The notes under the pieces were generated by a model, which saw nothing but the letters and a program-made list of their open reading frames with translations, searched no databases and had not been told where the DNA came from. From positions 224,371 through 288,370 of the forward strand of contig JANQRX010000008.1 of the NCBI GenBank assembly GCA_028284325.1: a DNA stretch of 64,000 bases, written 5' to 3'. This document shows positions 8,930 to 17,084 of this stretch, in pieces (the first letter of the stretch is position 1; each line of letters starts with the position of its first letter). Source of the DNA: Bauldia sp. GTDB lineage: Bacteria; Pseudomonadota; Alphaproteobacteria; Rhizobiales; Kaistiaceae. The position numbers and the translations under genes are program-made.

Positions 8930-9972
8930 GAACGGCTCTCCTTCCGGCTCACGAGGTGGTTCGACGCGGCGGCGGCCAGCAGCGCGGCGCCGAGCACCAG
9001 CGTCTGGAAGTAGGCCGGCACCAGCGTCAGCATACCCACGGTCAGCGCCATGATGATCAGGGCGCCGATGAACGACTTGATCACCCTGCCCTCGCCGCCG
9101 GAGAACGCGGTGCCGCCCAGAAGGACGACGAGGATGGCGGTCAGTTCCATGCCGTCGCCGGAGAGCGGATCACCGAGCGACATGAAGCTCGACCGGGCGA
9201 TGCCGGCGAGCGCCGCGGTCATGCCGACAATGACGTAGAGCAGGAAGACGATCGCGCCGGTGTTGATACCGGACAGCTTCGCCGCGGTCGGGTTGCCGCC
9301 GGTCGCCGCGGCATATTTGCCGAGCAGGGTCCGGTTCTGCGCCACGATCAGGATGACGGTGACGATCACGGCCACCCAGAATGCCGCCGGCAGTTCCAGG
9401 AACGTGCCCACGCGGCCATAGGTGTTGAACCAGGACGGCATCTTGAGCCCGCCGCCGGACTTGATCGCCGAGACCCCGTCCTGGACGAGCAGGAGCGCCA
9501 GCCCCTTATAGAGGCTGAGGGTGATCAGTGTCGCGATCACCGGTGTGATCCTCAGCCTCACCACGAGGAAACCGTTGATCGCTCCGAGGCCGGCACCGGC
9601 CACGACCGTCAGGGCGAAGGCCGGGAGGAACGGCACGCCGTTGATGGCCAGGAGGGCGTAGATCACGGCGCTGAGGCTCATGGCGCTACCGACGGAGAGG
9701 TCGATGTAGCCGGAAACCATCAGGAGCGTGAACGCGCCCGCCAGCGTGAGCAGCGGCGCCGACACCCGGAGGATGTTGATGATGTTGTTCTGGTTCAGGA
9801 AGTTGCCGCGCTCGAACAGGTCGAACTTGTCGAGGTTGGCGACGCTGAGGAGGACCACGACCGCGACCAGGACGAAGTAGATGTAGTACTCGCGGAAGAA
9901 CCGGGCGATGCGGTCGCCGCCGCTCGCGGGCTGGACCGGGTCGGGGCTTGCCGTCTGCGTCATGACCGCCAT
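8926..9972 (-). CDS. Ribose-type ABC transporter permease (RbsC family), second copy
   Basis: The 348-residue integral membrane protein of the BPD_transp_2 family has many hydrophobic segments after a short cytosolic N-terminus. It carries the family hallmark GYIDLSVGSAMSLS near residue 85 and GGTAFSGGEGRV near 285. I chose ATG 9972 (MAVMTQTAS) because it shares its A with the TGA of the preceding permease (TGATG); ATG 9963 is an in-frame alternative. It should pair with the other permease as a heterodimer, as LsrC and LsrD do, with the ATPase and binding protein encoded upstream. Confidence 0.88.
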   Translation of the reverse strand: MAVMTQTASPDPVQPASGGDRIARFFREYYIYFVLVAVVVLLSVANLDKFDLFERGNFLNQNNIINILRVSAPLLTLAGAFTLLMVSGYIDLSVGSAMSLSAVIYALLAINGVPFLPAFALTVVAGAGLGAINGFLVVRLRITPVIATLITLSLYKGLALLLVQDGVSAIKSGGGLKMPSWFNTYGRVGTFLELPAAFWVAVIVTVILIVAQNRTLLGKYAAATGGNPTAAKLSGINTGAIVFLLYVIVGMTAALAGIARSSFMSLGDPLSGDGMELTAILVVLLGGTAFSGGEGRVIKSFIGALIIMALTVGMLTLVPAYFQTLVLGAALLAAAASNHLVSRKESRS

Positions 9973-10997
9973 CACCGGTTCCTTCGGGCCAGCGCCCAGG
10001 TCTGGGTGACGATCGCGAGGAAGACCGCAATGGCCTTGAGGATGAACTGCCAGTCCGGCGACAGCACCATCCCGGTCGCGGCGGAGGTCACCACGGCCAG
10101 GATCAGGGCGCCGAAGACCATGCCGATCACCGAGCCGAAGCCACCGGTGATGGCGATGCCGCCGAGAAGCGAGATGACCAGCGCATCGAACTCCATCAGC
10201 GTGCCGCGGTTGGAGAAGCCGGACTTGAACTCCGACGCCAGCAGGATGCCGACCGCGCCGGCGATGGCGGCGCTGAACAGATAGAGCCGCGTCAGGTGCA
10301 GGGCGTTGTTGATGCCGGACAGCCGGGCGGCCACCGGGTTGGCGCCGATCCAGTAGGTCAGCCGGCCGAACACCGTCTTCTTCTCGATGAAGACGGCCAC
10401 CAGCACCAGGACGATCATCAGCACCACCGGCAGCTTCACCGAGGTTCCGAACATGGTGAGGTTGCCAAGGACGCCGAAATCGTCCGGCAGGTTGGTGTTG
10501 CGTTGAGAGCCCTGGGTGATCACCTGCGCGATGCCGCGGGCCACCATCATGGCCCCCAGCGTCACGATGATGGACGGCACGCGAAGCGCCACCACGAACA
10601 GCGCGTTGAGCCCGCCGACGGCCAACGCGCCCGCCATGGCGCACACGATCGCGAGCCAGGTCGGGAATCCGAATCCCGTCGACAGGGCATTGGCGCCGTC
10701 GGGCGCCTGGGCGAACCAGACCGCCAGCACGCCGGACAGCGCGACGATGCCGCCGACCGACAGATCGAAATTGCCCGACACCAGCAGGAACGACACCCCG
10801 ACACCGAGCGAGATGACCGCCCAGTTGTTGGTGATGAGGTTCAGCATCGAGAGCGGCTGGAAGAAGTTCGGCACCGCCACCGACGCGACGATGAACAGGC
10901 CCACCGCCACGGCCGCGACTAGCGACGTGATGAAGGCCTCGTCGCTCAGCCGTCGCCCAGGCCGTGCGGTGGCTTCGGTCGCGGTCGAAACCGTCAT
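9972..10997 (-). CDS. Ribose-type ABC transporter permease (RbsC family), first copy
   Basis: The 341-residue membrane protein is homologous to its downstream neighbour. It has about ten hydrophobic segments, VSGNFDLSVGGIVALSG near residue 70 (the RbsC-type signature) and GGIAITGGFGSVIG near 275. The ATG at 10997 overlaps the ATPase stop codon as ATGA, which fixes the start; the long open frame further upstream only shadows the ATPase gene. Two different permeases with one double ATPase is the arrangement of Lsr, Rhm and Xyp-like systems, in contrast to the single permease of ribose transporters. Confidence 0.88.
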   Translation of the reverse strand: MTVSTATEATARPGRRLSDEAFITSLVAAVAVGLFIVASVAVPNFFQPLSMLNLITNNWAVISLGVGVSFLLVSGNFDLSVGGIVALSGVLAVWFAQAPDGANALSTGFGFPTWLAIVCAMAGALAVGGLNALFVVALRVPSIIVTLGAMMVARGIAQVITQGSQRNTNLPDDFGVLGNLTMFGTSVKLPVVLMIVLVLVAVFIEKKTVFGRLTYWIGANPVAARLSGINNALHLTRLYLFSAAIAGAVGILLASEFKSGFSNRGTLMEFDALVISLLGGIAITGGFGSVIGMVFGALILAVVTSAATGMVLSPDWQFILKAIAVFLAIVTQTWALARRNR

Positions 10998-12505
10998 TGG
11001 ACCGCGTGCTCCCCGCCACCGGTCACGACGTGGAGAATGTGGGCGACATCGACCTCCGGGCCGTTGGCGATCTCCTCCTCCAGCGAACCGGAGAACAGGA
11101 GCAGGATGCGATCGCAGAGCCCCAGCACCTCCTCCAGTTCGGACGAAAAGACCGCAACGGCGTTTCCGCGGTCGGCGAGATCGCGAATGATGGCGTAGAT
11201 CTCGGTCTTGGCACCGACATCGACGCCGCGCGTCGGCTCGTCGAGCAGCAGCAGGTCGGCGTCGGCGAAAAGGCACTTGGATAGGACCACCTTCTGCTGG
11301 TTGCCGCCCGACAGCTTCTCGGCGTGCTTCTCGATGGTGTCGGTGGCGATCGACAGCTTGCCGACATACTCCACCGCTGCGGCGCGTTCGGCCGACGAGC
11401 GGTAGACGCCGCCGTTCGACAGCCGGCGCAGGTTCATGACCGGGATGTTCTCGCGGATGGTCATGCTGGTGAAGAGACCCTGGGTGCGGCGCTCCTCCGG
11501 CACGAGGGCGATGCCGGACGCGATCGCGCGCTCCGGCGATCCGCCGATGTCCTTGCCCTTGAAGTGCACCGACCCGGTGAACCTGTCGGCGCCGAAGACG
11601 GCGCGCGCGATCTCGGTCTTGCCGGCGCCGACAAGACCGTAGAAGCCGACGATCTCGCCGCGATTGATGTGGAAGCTCACGTCCTGGAGGAGGTGGTTGG
11701 AGAGGTTCCGGGCGACCAGGACCGTGTCGTCGGTCACGGTGTCGCGCGGGGTGTAGCTCTGGAAGACGGTGCGGCCGATCATCATCTGGATCAGCTCGGC
11801 GCGGCCCGCGACCTCCGAAAGCGGCTTGGTGGCGATATGCTTGCCGTCGCGCAGGACCGTCACCGCATCGCCGAGATCGAAGATCTCGTCGAGCTTGTGT
11901 GAGATGTAGACGACAGTCACGTCGCTTTCGCGCAGGCGCCGGATCACGCCGAAGAGCCGCTCGACCTCGCGCTCCGACAGCGCGGCGGTCGGCTCGTCCA
12001 TGATGATGACGCTGGCGCCGGACGAGGCGGCGCGCGCGATCTCGACGATCTGCTTCTGCGCCACGCTGAGACGTGAGACGCGCGTGGCGGGATCGATGGA
12101 CGGTTCGATCGCCTTCAAGGTGGCGACGACACGCCGGTCGAGGTCGGATTTCACCAGGAAGCCGAAGCGGCTTTCCTCCATGCCCAGCGTCAGGTTCTCC
12201 TGGACGGTGAGCTCGTCGACCACATGGAGTTCCTGGAACAGCGTGGCGATGCCGCCTTCCCGCGCATCGTGGGGATTGCCCGGTCGGTAGTCGGCGCCGC
12301 GCACCTTCATGGTGCCGCTGGTGGGCTTGAGGGCGCCGGTCAGCATCTTCACCAGTGTCGACTTGCCGGCGCCGTTTTCGCCGACCAGACAGTGGATCGT
12401 GCGGCTTTGGATGGAGAAGCTCACATCGTCGACGGCACGGACGCCGGGGTAGTCCTTGGTCAGGTTTTCGACAGAAAGGACGGCGTCGGGCTCCTGTCCG
12501 GTCAT
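10994..12505 (-). CDS. Sugar ABC transporter ATP-binding protein (RbsA/MglA type, two ATPase domains)
   Basis: The 503-residue protein contains two fused nucleotide-binding domains. The first has Walker A GENGAGKSTL near residue 38, signature LSVAQKQ near 145 and Walker B IIMDEPTAAL near 163. The second has a degenerate Walker A, GLVGAGKTE, near 290 (usual for RbsA), signature LSGGNQQK near 400 and LLLLDEPTRGVD near 420. It energises import through the two RbsC-like permeases encoded just downstream. It starts with ATG 107 bases after the binding-protein gene, and that gap holds a strong hairpin (12571-12598). Confidence 0.92.
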   Translation of the reverse strand: MTGQEPDAVLSVENLTKDYPGVRAVDDVSFSIQSRTIHCLVGENGAGKSTLVKMLTGALKPTSGTMKVRGADYRPGNPHDAREGGIATLFQELHVVDELTVQENLTLGMEESRFGFLVKSDLDRRVVATLKAIEPSIDPATRVSRLSVAQKQIVEIARAASSGASVIIMDEPTAALSEREVERLFGVIRRLRESDVTVVYISHKLDEIFDLGDAVTVLRDGKHIATKPLSEVAGRAELIQMMIGRTVFQSYTPRDTVTDDTVLVARNLSNHLLQDVSFHINRGEIVGFYGLVGAGKTEIARAVFGADRFTGSVHFKGKDIGGSPERAIASGIALVPEERRTQGLFTSMTIRENIPVMNLRRLSNGGVYRSSAERAAAVEYVGKLSIATDTIEKHAEKLSGGNQQKVVLSKCLFADADLLLLDEPTRGVDVGAKTEIYAIIRDLADRGNAVAVFSSELEEVLGLCDRILLLFSGSLEEEIANGPEVDVAHILHVVTGGGEHAVQ

Positions 12506-12570
12506 GTCGATCTCCTTCGGCGACGGGCGCGATCAGTCGGGCCAAGGCGGTCGAGGCGGCTCCACCTCCT

Positions 12571-12598
12571 GGCCGGACGGTCGGCTGACCGCCCGGCC
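12571..12598 (-). promoter_or_regulatory. Intercistronic GC hairpin between binding-protein and ATPase genes
   Basis: In the minus-strand transcript, GGCCGGGCGGTC and GACCGTCCGGCC form a 12-bp stem (one G-U pair) closed by a 4-base loop. It lies 14 bases after the binding-protein stop. No run of U follows, so a complete intrinsic terminator is unlikely. Such stem-loops typically stabilise the upstream binding-protein mRNA or cause partial termination, giving more binding protein than transporter. Confidence 0.65.
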
Positions 12599-12612
12599 AA
12601 CAGGTTATCCCC

Positions 12613-13620
12613 TTAACCTCCGAACTGGGAGGACAGCCAGCTTTCGGCGTCGTCCTTCGGCATGGTCCAGAAGGAGATGGTGTAGGCCTTGTAGAAGAAC
12701 TCCTCGGCGGGATTGGTCGAGGGGTCGACCTTGCCATTGACCACATCCATGATGAGATCGATGCGGCCCTGGGCGGTCTCGACCGGCGGCAGGCCCATGG
12801 ACAGCTTGAGGCTCGAGTTCGGGTCATAGACCTGCTCGAACTCGACCGAGTCGAAGTCGACGCTGGCGACGATCTCCGTCAGCGGGTTGCCGTCGTCGAA
12901 CTTGCCGCGGCCGATCTGCGAGAGCCCGGCCATGGTGCCGACGGTGAGGTTCGAGGCCTCCGAATAGATGAGGTTGACCTCAGGACGCTGGGTGAGCAGG
13001 TCGACGATGATCTGCTTGGCCGCCTCCTGGCCGGCACTGGCGTCGAGGGCGCCAAGATTCTCGGCGCTCGGATCGACCGACAGCACGCCCTCGGCGAATG
13101 GGGCGGTGCGGCCGGAGTTGACCTCCGTGTGGTTCGGCCAGCCGAGCTGGACCATCACGATCGGCTTGTCGGGATGGGCTTCCTTCCAGGCTTCGGCCAT
13201 CTGCCGTCCCATCTCGAACGAGACGCCGGCCTCGTCGCTGCGGGCGGTCGGGATGCCGGTATCGGTGATCGGGCTGAAGAACGAGGTCATCACAATGCCC
13301 TCGCTCAGGGCATCGTTCACACCCGGCGTCGCCGCTTCGCCGTCCCAGATGTGCAGCGTCGCCGCGTCGAAGCCGCCCGCGACGACCTGGTCGATGTTCT
13401 GGGTCATCACGGCCGAATCGGCCTGACCGTCGAAGACGACAACCTCGGCGCCGTATTTGTCGGCCGCATAGCGCTGCGCTTCGGCCGCCTGCGACTGATG
13501 GAAGACATTCGACAGGTCGGACACGAAGAACGCGATCCGCTTGCCGTCAGCGGCCGCGCTTCCGGCCGCCAGCAATGACGAGGCCAGCAGGCCCGCCATG
13601 AACACTGTAGTGCGCTTCAT
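12613..13620 (-). CDS. Periplasmic sugar-binding protein (RbsB-like, type 1 fold)
   Basis: The 335-residue precursor begins MKRTTVF with a typical Sec signal peptide ending around AAGSAAADG near residue 25. The mature part reads KRIAFFVSDLSNVFHQ and has the alternating alpha/beta pattern of Peripla_BP_4 proteins that deliver monosaccharides or polyols to RbsABC-type transporters. A strong ribosome binding site (AAGGGAGCGAG) precedes ATG 13620, so the 33 extra in-frame residues upstream are not used. It is the first gene of the operon, with the probable promoter and operator immediately upstream. The ligand is unknown and is presumably the polyol handled by the downstream kinase. Confidence 0.88.
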   Translation of the reverse strand: MKRTTVFMAGLLASSLLAAGSAAADGKRIAFFVSDLSNVFHQSQAAEAQRYAADKYGAEVVVFDGQADSAVMTQNIDQVVAGGFDAATLHIWDGEAATPGVNDALSEGIVMTSFFSPITDTGIPTARSDEAGVSFEMGRQMAEAWKEAHPDKPIVMVQLGWPNHTEVNSGRTAPFAEGVLSVDPSAENLGALDASAGQEAAKQIIVDLLTQRPEVNLIYSEASNLTVGTMAGLSQIGRGKFDDGNPLTEIVASVDFDSVEFEQVYDPNSSLKLSMGLPPVETAQGRIDLIMDVVNGKVDPSTNPAEEFFYKAYTISFWTMPKDDAESWLSSQFGG

Positions 13621-13680
13621 TTTCCACTCGCTCCCTTGCTCAAAAGTCTGCGGGCTAACCGGCCTGCCGGCGCCCTTCGG

Positions 13681-13712
13681 CACTGCAAGGATCATTGCAA
13701 TTTCTTGCAGTG
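13681..13712. promoter_or_regulatory. Candidate SorC-regulator operator (inverted repeat)
   Basis: CACTGCAAG (13681-13689) and CTTGCAGTG (13704-13712) are perfect inverted arms separated by 14 bases. Inside the spacer is a third palindrome, ATTGCAAT (13694-13701). The three TGCA cores are centred 12 and 10 bases apart, on roughly one helical face. The element lies just downstream of a candidate promoter and 61 bases before the binding-protein ATG, a position suited to repression by the SorC-family protein of the operon. Assignment to that regulator is inference. Confidence 0.5.
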
Positions 13713-13720
13713 AGCGCAAT

Positions 13721-13749
13721 CCATCTCACATGCGTGATATCAATGTCAA
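13721..13749 (-). promoter_or_regulatory. Candidate sigma-70 promoter of the polyol-type operon
   Basis: On the minus strand TTGACA (13749-13744) is a perfect -35 box, followed after 17 bases by AGATGG (13726-13721), a poor -10. Transcription would start near 13714, right at the inverted repeat. The region is the most A+T-rich in this part of the window. Only the -35 is convincing. Confidence 0.35.
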
Positions 13750-13759
13750 TTCATGAATT
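13748..13759. promoter_or_regulatory. Perfect 12-bp palindrome AATTCATGAATT
   Basis: AATTCATGAATT is fully self-complementary and overlaps the upstream edge of the candidate -35 box of the polyol-type operon. A related TTCAT occurs again a few bases further upstream. It could be a second regulator or activator site; nothing ties it to a specific protein. Confidence 0.3.
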
Positions 13760-13818
13760 AAATTTCATCGCGCCAAGGTCACGCGCTTCGTGCGGTCATT
13801 GATGCCACGCATATGTCG

Positions 13819-15546
13819 CTAGCCCGATGTCCACGCTGACGAACAGGCGTAGGCTTCGACCTCGACGGTGCTGTCGTCGCTGTCGACCGAAATCGATGTC
13901 AGCCGGTCCATCCGGTAGGCGCGGGTCGTGCCGCAGACCGTGCCGCCATTGCCGAAGATTTCGACGACGCCACGGTCGAAGAAGATGCGCGCGGACCGGA
14001 ACGCGCAGTCGCGCGAGACGTAACGGATCGTGCCGTCGTGTTCCGACGCGGTGATGTCGAATCGCGTCCCGTCGTGCCCGACACGGACCTCGCTGCCGGT
14101 CGTCGAAGTCGCGACGATCGTGATCCGGCTTGCGGTGCCGGCCACGTTGAGCTCGATCGGATCCGCGCCCAGCACGCCGAGGTCGCTCAGGTCGGCGGCG
14201 GAGAGCCTTCGCTGCCGCAAACCGTCGATGGCCGGATCGGGCTTCATGGCCAGCGTCCCGTCCGGCTCCAGCGTCAGGACGCGCGGCAGCGACAATTCCC
14301 CGCTGTAGGCGGAGCCCGGCGGCTTTCCGGTTTCCCAGTTGAAGAGCCAGGCCAGCGCCAGCCGGCGCCCATCGGGCTCGAACGACTGCATGGCGTAGAA
14401 ATCGGTCCCGAAGTCCAACTCCTGCAGTTCGCCCGATGGCACGAACGCAGCGCCGTCGAAGTCGCCCACGAGCGCGTACATCAGATTGTGCCGGCCGGTT
14501 TCCGGCTCGTGGTAGCCGACGAAGCTCATGATCAGCACCCAGCGGCCGTCGAGCTCGAACAGGTCGGGGCATTCAATGGACCGCGCACCGTGCGCGGCGA
14601 AGTGAGCCGGCGCGCGATAGAGCACGCCCTCATGGTGCCAGTCGTCACCGTCCGGCGAAGCGTAGAGCAGGACGGACGGGTCGCCGTCGGTCTCGGCCCC
14701 CAGGATCATCCGATAGGTGCCGTCATCCCCGTGCTTCCACACCTTGGGGTCGCGGAAATCGTGGGAGGTCGTCGGCGGGGCGCGATCAAGGACGACCCGT
14801 GCTTCGCGGGGGCCGATGAAACCCTCGGCGGGAAACACCCGCTTCTGGATCTCGCGGTAGCCGGTGAACGGATCATCGGCCGCGAGGCGTTCGGTGTGGA
14901 AGAAGGAGAGGTCGCCCGTCTCGCCGCGCACCGCGCTGCCCGAAAACGCGCCCCCGCTCGCCCGCAGCGACCACAGGTCCTGCTCGGGATGAAGGAACAC
15001 CGGCTGGTGGGTCCAGCGCACGAGGTCCCGGCTGGTGGCGTGCCCCCAGTGCATCGGCCCCCAGTCGGCACTGGGGGGATGGAACTGGTAGAAGAGATGG
15101 TAGACGCCATCCACCAGGCAGAGGCCGTTCGGATCGTTCATCCACCCCTTGAACGGTGAGAAACGAAGCTGCGGCCGCGCGCTTTCGTCCGCCACTGCCG
15201 CGTTGGCCTGACGCGGTGGCAACAGCCGGATCCCGCCTTCCGCAAAGTCAACGAACGCGACGCCCTCATCGCCCACCGTCGCGGGATCGTAAAGATAGGC
15301 GTACGGCACCCGCAGCGACGTCGGGTCCCACAGCACCGTCAGGTCCGCGTCGCCGATGTTACGATAGCGATAGAAGTGGGGCGTCGATGGCGGCGCCTCC
15401 AACCGGAGCGCCACGCGGTCTCCCGCCTTGAAGACCAGCGGCGTATCGGCGGACTCGCCGATGCCCACCGCCCACAGTTCGAGCACGGAACCGTGGCTGG
15501 CGCCGATCTCCGCCGTGAGGATCGGGTTCCGGTTCAATCGGCCCAT
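13819..15546 (-). CDS. Glycoside hydrolase family 32 (beta-fructofuranosidase/levanase type)
   Basis: The 575-residue GH32 enzyme hydrolyses beta-fructosidic bonds, as in sucrose, inulin or levan. The catalytic propeller starts at about residue 128 with GWMNDPNG (nucleophile Asp). RDPKV near 270 supplies the transition-state Asp and ECPDLFEL near 325 the acid/base Glu. A C-terminal beta-sandwich follows from about 440. The first 125 residues before the propeller are an extra all-beta-looking module not usual in GH32. There is no signal peptide, so the enzyme should act in the cytoplasm on imported sugar. The start overlaps the end of the SDR gene by 13 bases, giving a two-gene unit. Exact substrate preference cannot be seen. 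Confidence 0.87.
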   Translation of the reverse strand: MGRLNRNPILTAEIGASHGSVLELWAVGIGESADTPLVFKAGDRVALRLEAPPSTPHFYRYRNIGDADLTVLWDPTSLRVPYAYLYDPATVGDEGVAFVDFAEGGIRLLPPRQANAAVADESARPQLRFSPFKGWMNDPNGLCLVDGVYHLFYQFHPPSADWGPMHWGHATSRDLVRWTHQPVFLHPEQDLWSLRASGGAFSGSAVRGETGDLSFFHTERLAADDPFTGYREIQKRVFPAEGFIGPREARVVLDRAPPTTSHDFRDPKVWKHGDDGTYRMILGAETDGDPSVLLYASPDGDDWHHEGVLYRAPAHFAAHGARSIECPDLFELDGRWVLIMSFVGYHEPETGRHNLMYALVGDFDGAAFVPSGELQELDFGTDFYAMQSFEPDGRRLALAWLFNWETGKPPGSAYSGELSLPRVLTLEPDGTLAMKPDPAIDGLRQRRLSAADLSDLGVLGADPIELNVAGTASRITIVATSTTGSEVRVGHDGTRFDITASEHDGTIRYVSRDCAFRSARIFFDRGVVEIFGNGGTVCGTTRAYRMDRLTSISVDSDDSTVEVEAYACSSAWTSG

Positions 15547-16325
15547 GCGCCCTTGGCCATGAGCCCGCCGTCGACGGAGACGCTCTCGCCGGTCATGAAC
15601 GATGCACCGTCGCCCGCCAGGAAGAGAACGACGGAGGCAATTTCCTCCGGCCGACCGACGCGCCCGATGGGGTGGTCACGTCCGTAGTCCGCCAACGCGC
15701 TCTCAAGCTCGGTCCGGTCCGCGCCGGAGGACGCCCGCACCAGCGGCGTGTCGATGGTGCCGGGATTGACCGACAGGACGCGGATGTTGTCGGGCGCGAA
15801 ATCGATCGCCAGCTGGCGCGTCAGGGACAGGTCGCCGCCCTTGCTGGCGGCGTAGGCGGCGACATTGTTCATGGACTGCAGCCCCTGGACGCTGGCGATG
15901 GAGATGATGACGCCGCCGCCGGCCTCGCGCATGTGGGGAATGCCGTGCTTGGCCATCAGGAAGCGGCTCTTGAGATTGACGTTCAGGATCCTGTCCCAGA
16001 GGTCCTCGGGCAGCTCGACCGCATCCACGTAGGAGGCCGGAGGCTGGATCCCGACATTGTTGATGAGGATGTCGAGGCCCCCGAACGCCGCCACCGTCTT
16101 CTCCACCGTGAGGCGGCAGCCCTCGTCGGTCCCGGCGTCGGCGGCGACAAAGAGGACGCGGTCGTCCGCGGCGTCGATGTCCTTCAGGAGCGCCGCCCCG
16201 GCCTCCTCGTTGACGTCCATCACCGCCACGTTGGCGCCCTGTCGGGCGAAGGCGCGCGAGATGGCGCCCCCGATCCCCAGGGCGCCGCCCGTGACGATGA
16301 CCGTCTTGCCGTCAAACCTCTCCAT
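15534..16325 (-). CDS. SDR-family NAD(P)-dependent oxidoreductase
   Basis: The 263-residue classical short-chain dehydrogenase has cofactor motif TGGALGIG near residue 11, NNVG near 90, and catalytic Ser in SIASVQG near 140 with Tyr-Lys in YAASKGG near 155. The C-terminal SVDGGLMAKGAWAD closes the fold. ATG 16325 (MERFDGKT) is preceded by AGGGGTGG; the 13 extra in-frame residues upstream are unsupported. It is co-transcribed with the GH32 fructosidase. A sugar or sugar-alcohol dehydrogenase role fits, and glucose or xylose 1-dehydrogenase activity is one possibility, but SDR substrates cannot be assigned from sequence alone. Confidence 0.85.
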   Translation of the reverse strand: MERFDGKTVIVTGGALGIGGAISRAFARQGANVAVMDVNEEAGAALLKDIDAADDRVLFVAADAGTDEGCRLTVEKTVAAFGGLDILINNVGIQPPASYVDAVELPEDLWDRILNVNLKSRFLMAKHGIPHMREAGGGVIISIASVQGLQSMNNVAAYAASKGGDLSLTRQLAIDFAPDNIRVLSVNPGTIDTPLVRASSGADRTELESALADYGRDHPIGRVGRPEEIASVVLFLAGDGASFMTGESVSVDGGLMAKGAWAD

Positions 16326-16405
16326 CGCCCCACCCCTGTCCGTGTCCTGATCGTCGGCTCCCACCGGCCCGCGACGCGGGCAAGCCGGTATGCGCGGCCA
16401 CGCCG

Positions 16406-16909
16406 TTGCTGATCAAGGCCACGGTTCCGGATTTCTGCGCACCGTACACCGGTGAGCACAAAGAAGCGGTGCTCGACCTGACCGTGGCGGCATGGACGCC
16501 CGTCTTCGTGAAGACCAAGTCGGACGTCCTGCGTTTCGTCTACGACGCCTTTTATCCCGAAGGCTGGGAGACGAGGCAAAGGGCGGACGTGGCCGCGTTG
16601 CTGGACACGGAACCCGACAACATCTGGCTCGCGTTCCTGGATCAGGACCTCGTCGGCTTTCTCGGCGTGCGCCTCCACGAGGAGGACCAGATGGGCGAGA
16701 TTCACATCATCGCCGTTTCGCCGCGGCATCAGCGCCGGGGCATCGGCCGCCAGCTCATGCACTTCGCCGAACAGCATGTCCGGGCGCGGGGCATGAGGAT
16801 GATGATGGTGGAAACCATCGGTGACGCCGGTCACGCGCCCGCGCGCCGCGCCTACGAGGCGTTCGGGTTCCAGCCGTGGCCCGTGGCGCGGTACTTCAAG
16901 CCGCTGTAG
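16406..16909 (+). CDS. GNAT-family N-acetyltransferase
   Basis: The 167-residue protein has the GNAT core. A beta-strand with LAFLDQDLVGFLGV comes near residue 80, then IHIIAVSPRHQRRGIGRQL near 100, where RRGIGRQL is the acetyl-CoA pyrophosphate loop (motif A). GHAPARRAYEAFGFQPW near 145 is motif B. The frame opens with TTG at 16406 and has no clear ribosome binding site, so the true start is uncertain; a GTG about 21 codons later is too far into the domain. It is monocistronic and divergent from the SDR/GH32 unit. The acetyl acceptor is unknown. Confidence 0.75.
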   Translation: MLIKATVPDFCAPYTGEHKEAVLDLTVAAWTPVFVKTKSDVLRFVYDAFYPEGWETRQRADVAALLDTEPDNIWLAFLDQDLVGFLGVRLHEEDQMGEIHIIAVSPRHQRRGIGRQLMHFAEQHVRARGMRMMMVETIGDAGHAPARRAYEAFGFQPWPVARYFKPL

Positions 16910-17084
16910 CGACACCGGCTATCGCCAGCGGCATCCCATGTCATGGCACGGCCTCGGCACGCACTTGAAGAACTTCGGTTGGCATGTAGACGAAGACCGA
17001 TGGCTGAGGCAAAAGCTCTCCGGGCGGCTCGGCCGCCAATTTCGGCAGACATCCGGCATGACACGGGACATCGAGGGAACAGGC

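Noticed and set aside
12571..12598. Hairpin as a full intrinsic terminator separating the binding-protein gene from the transporter genes.
   Set aside because: There is no U-tract, and the transporter genes downstream lack an independent promoter that I can see. A partial or stabilising role fits better.
159..13620. Identity of the first operon as an autoinducer-2 (lsr) system.
   Set aside because: Layout and several families match lsr. However, the kinase resembles LyxK more than LsrK, a GlpD-type dehydrogenase is present, and no LsrG is found. A polyol pathway explains the enzymes better.
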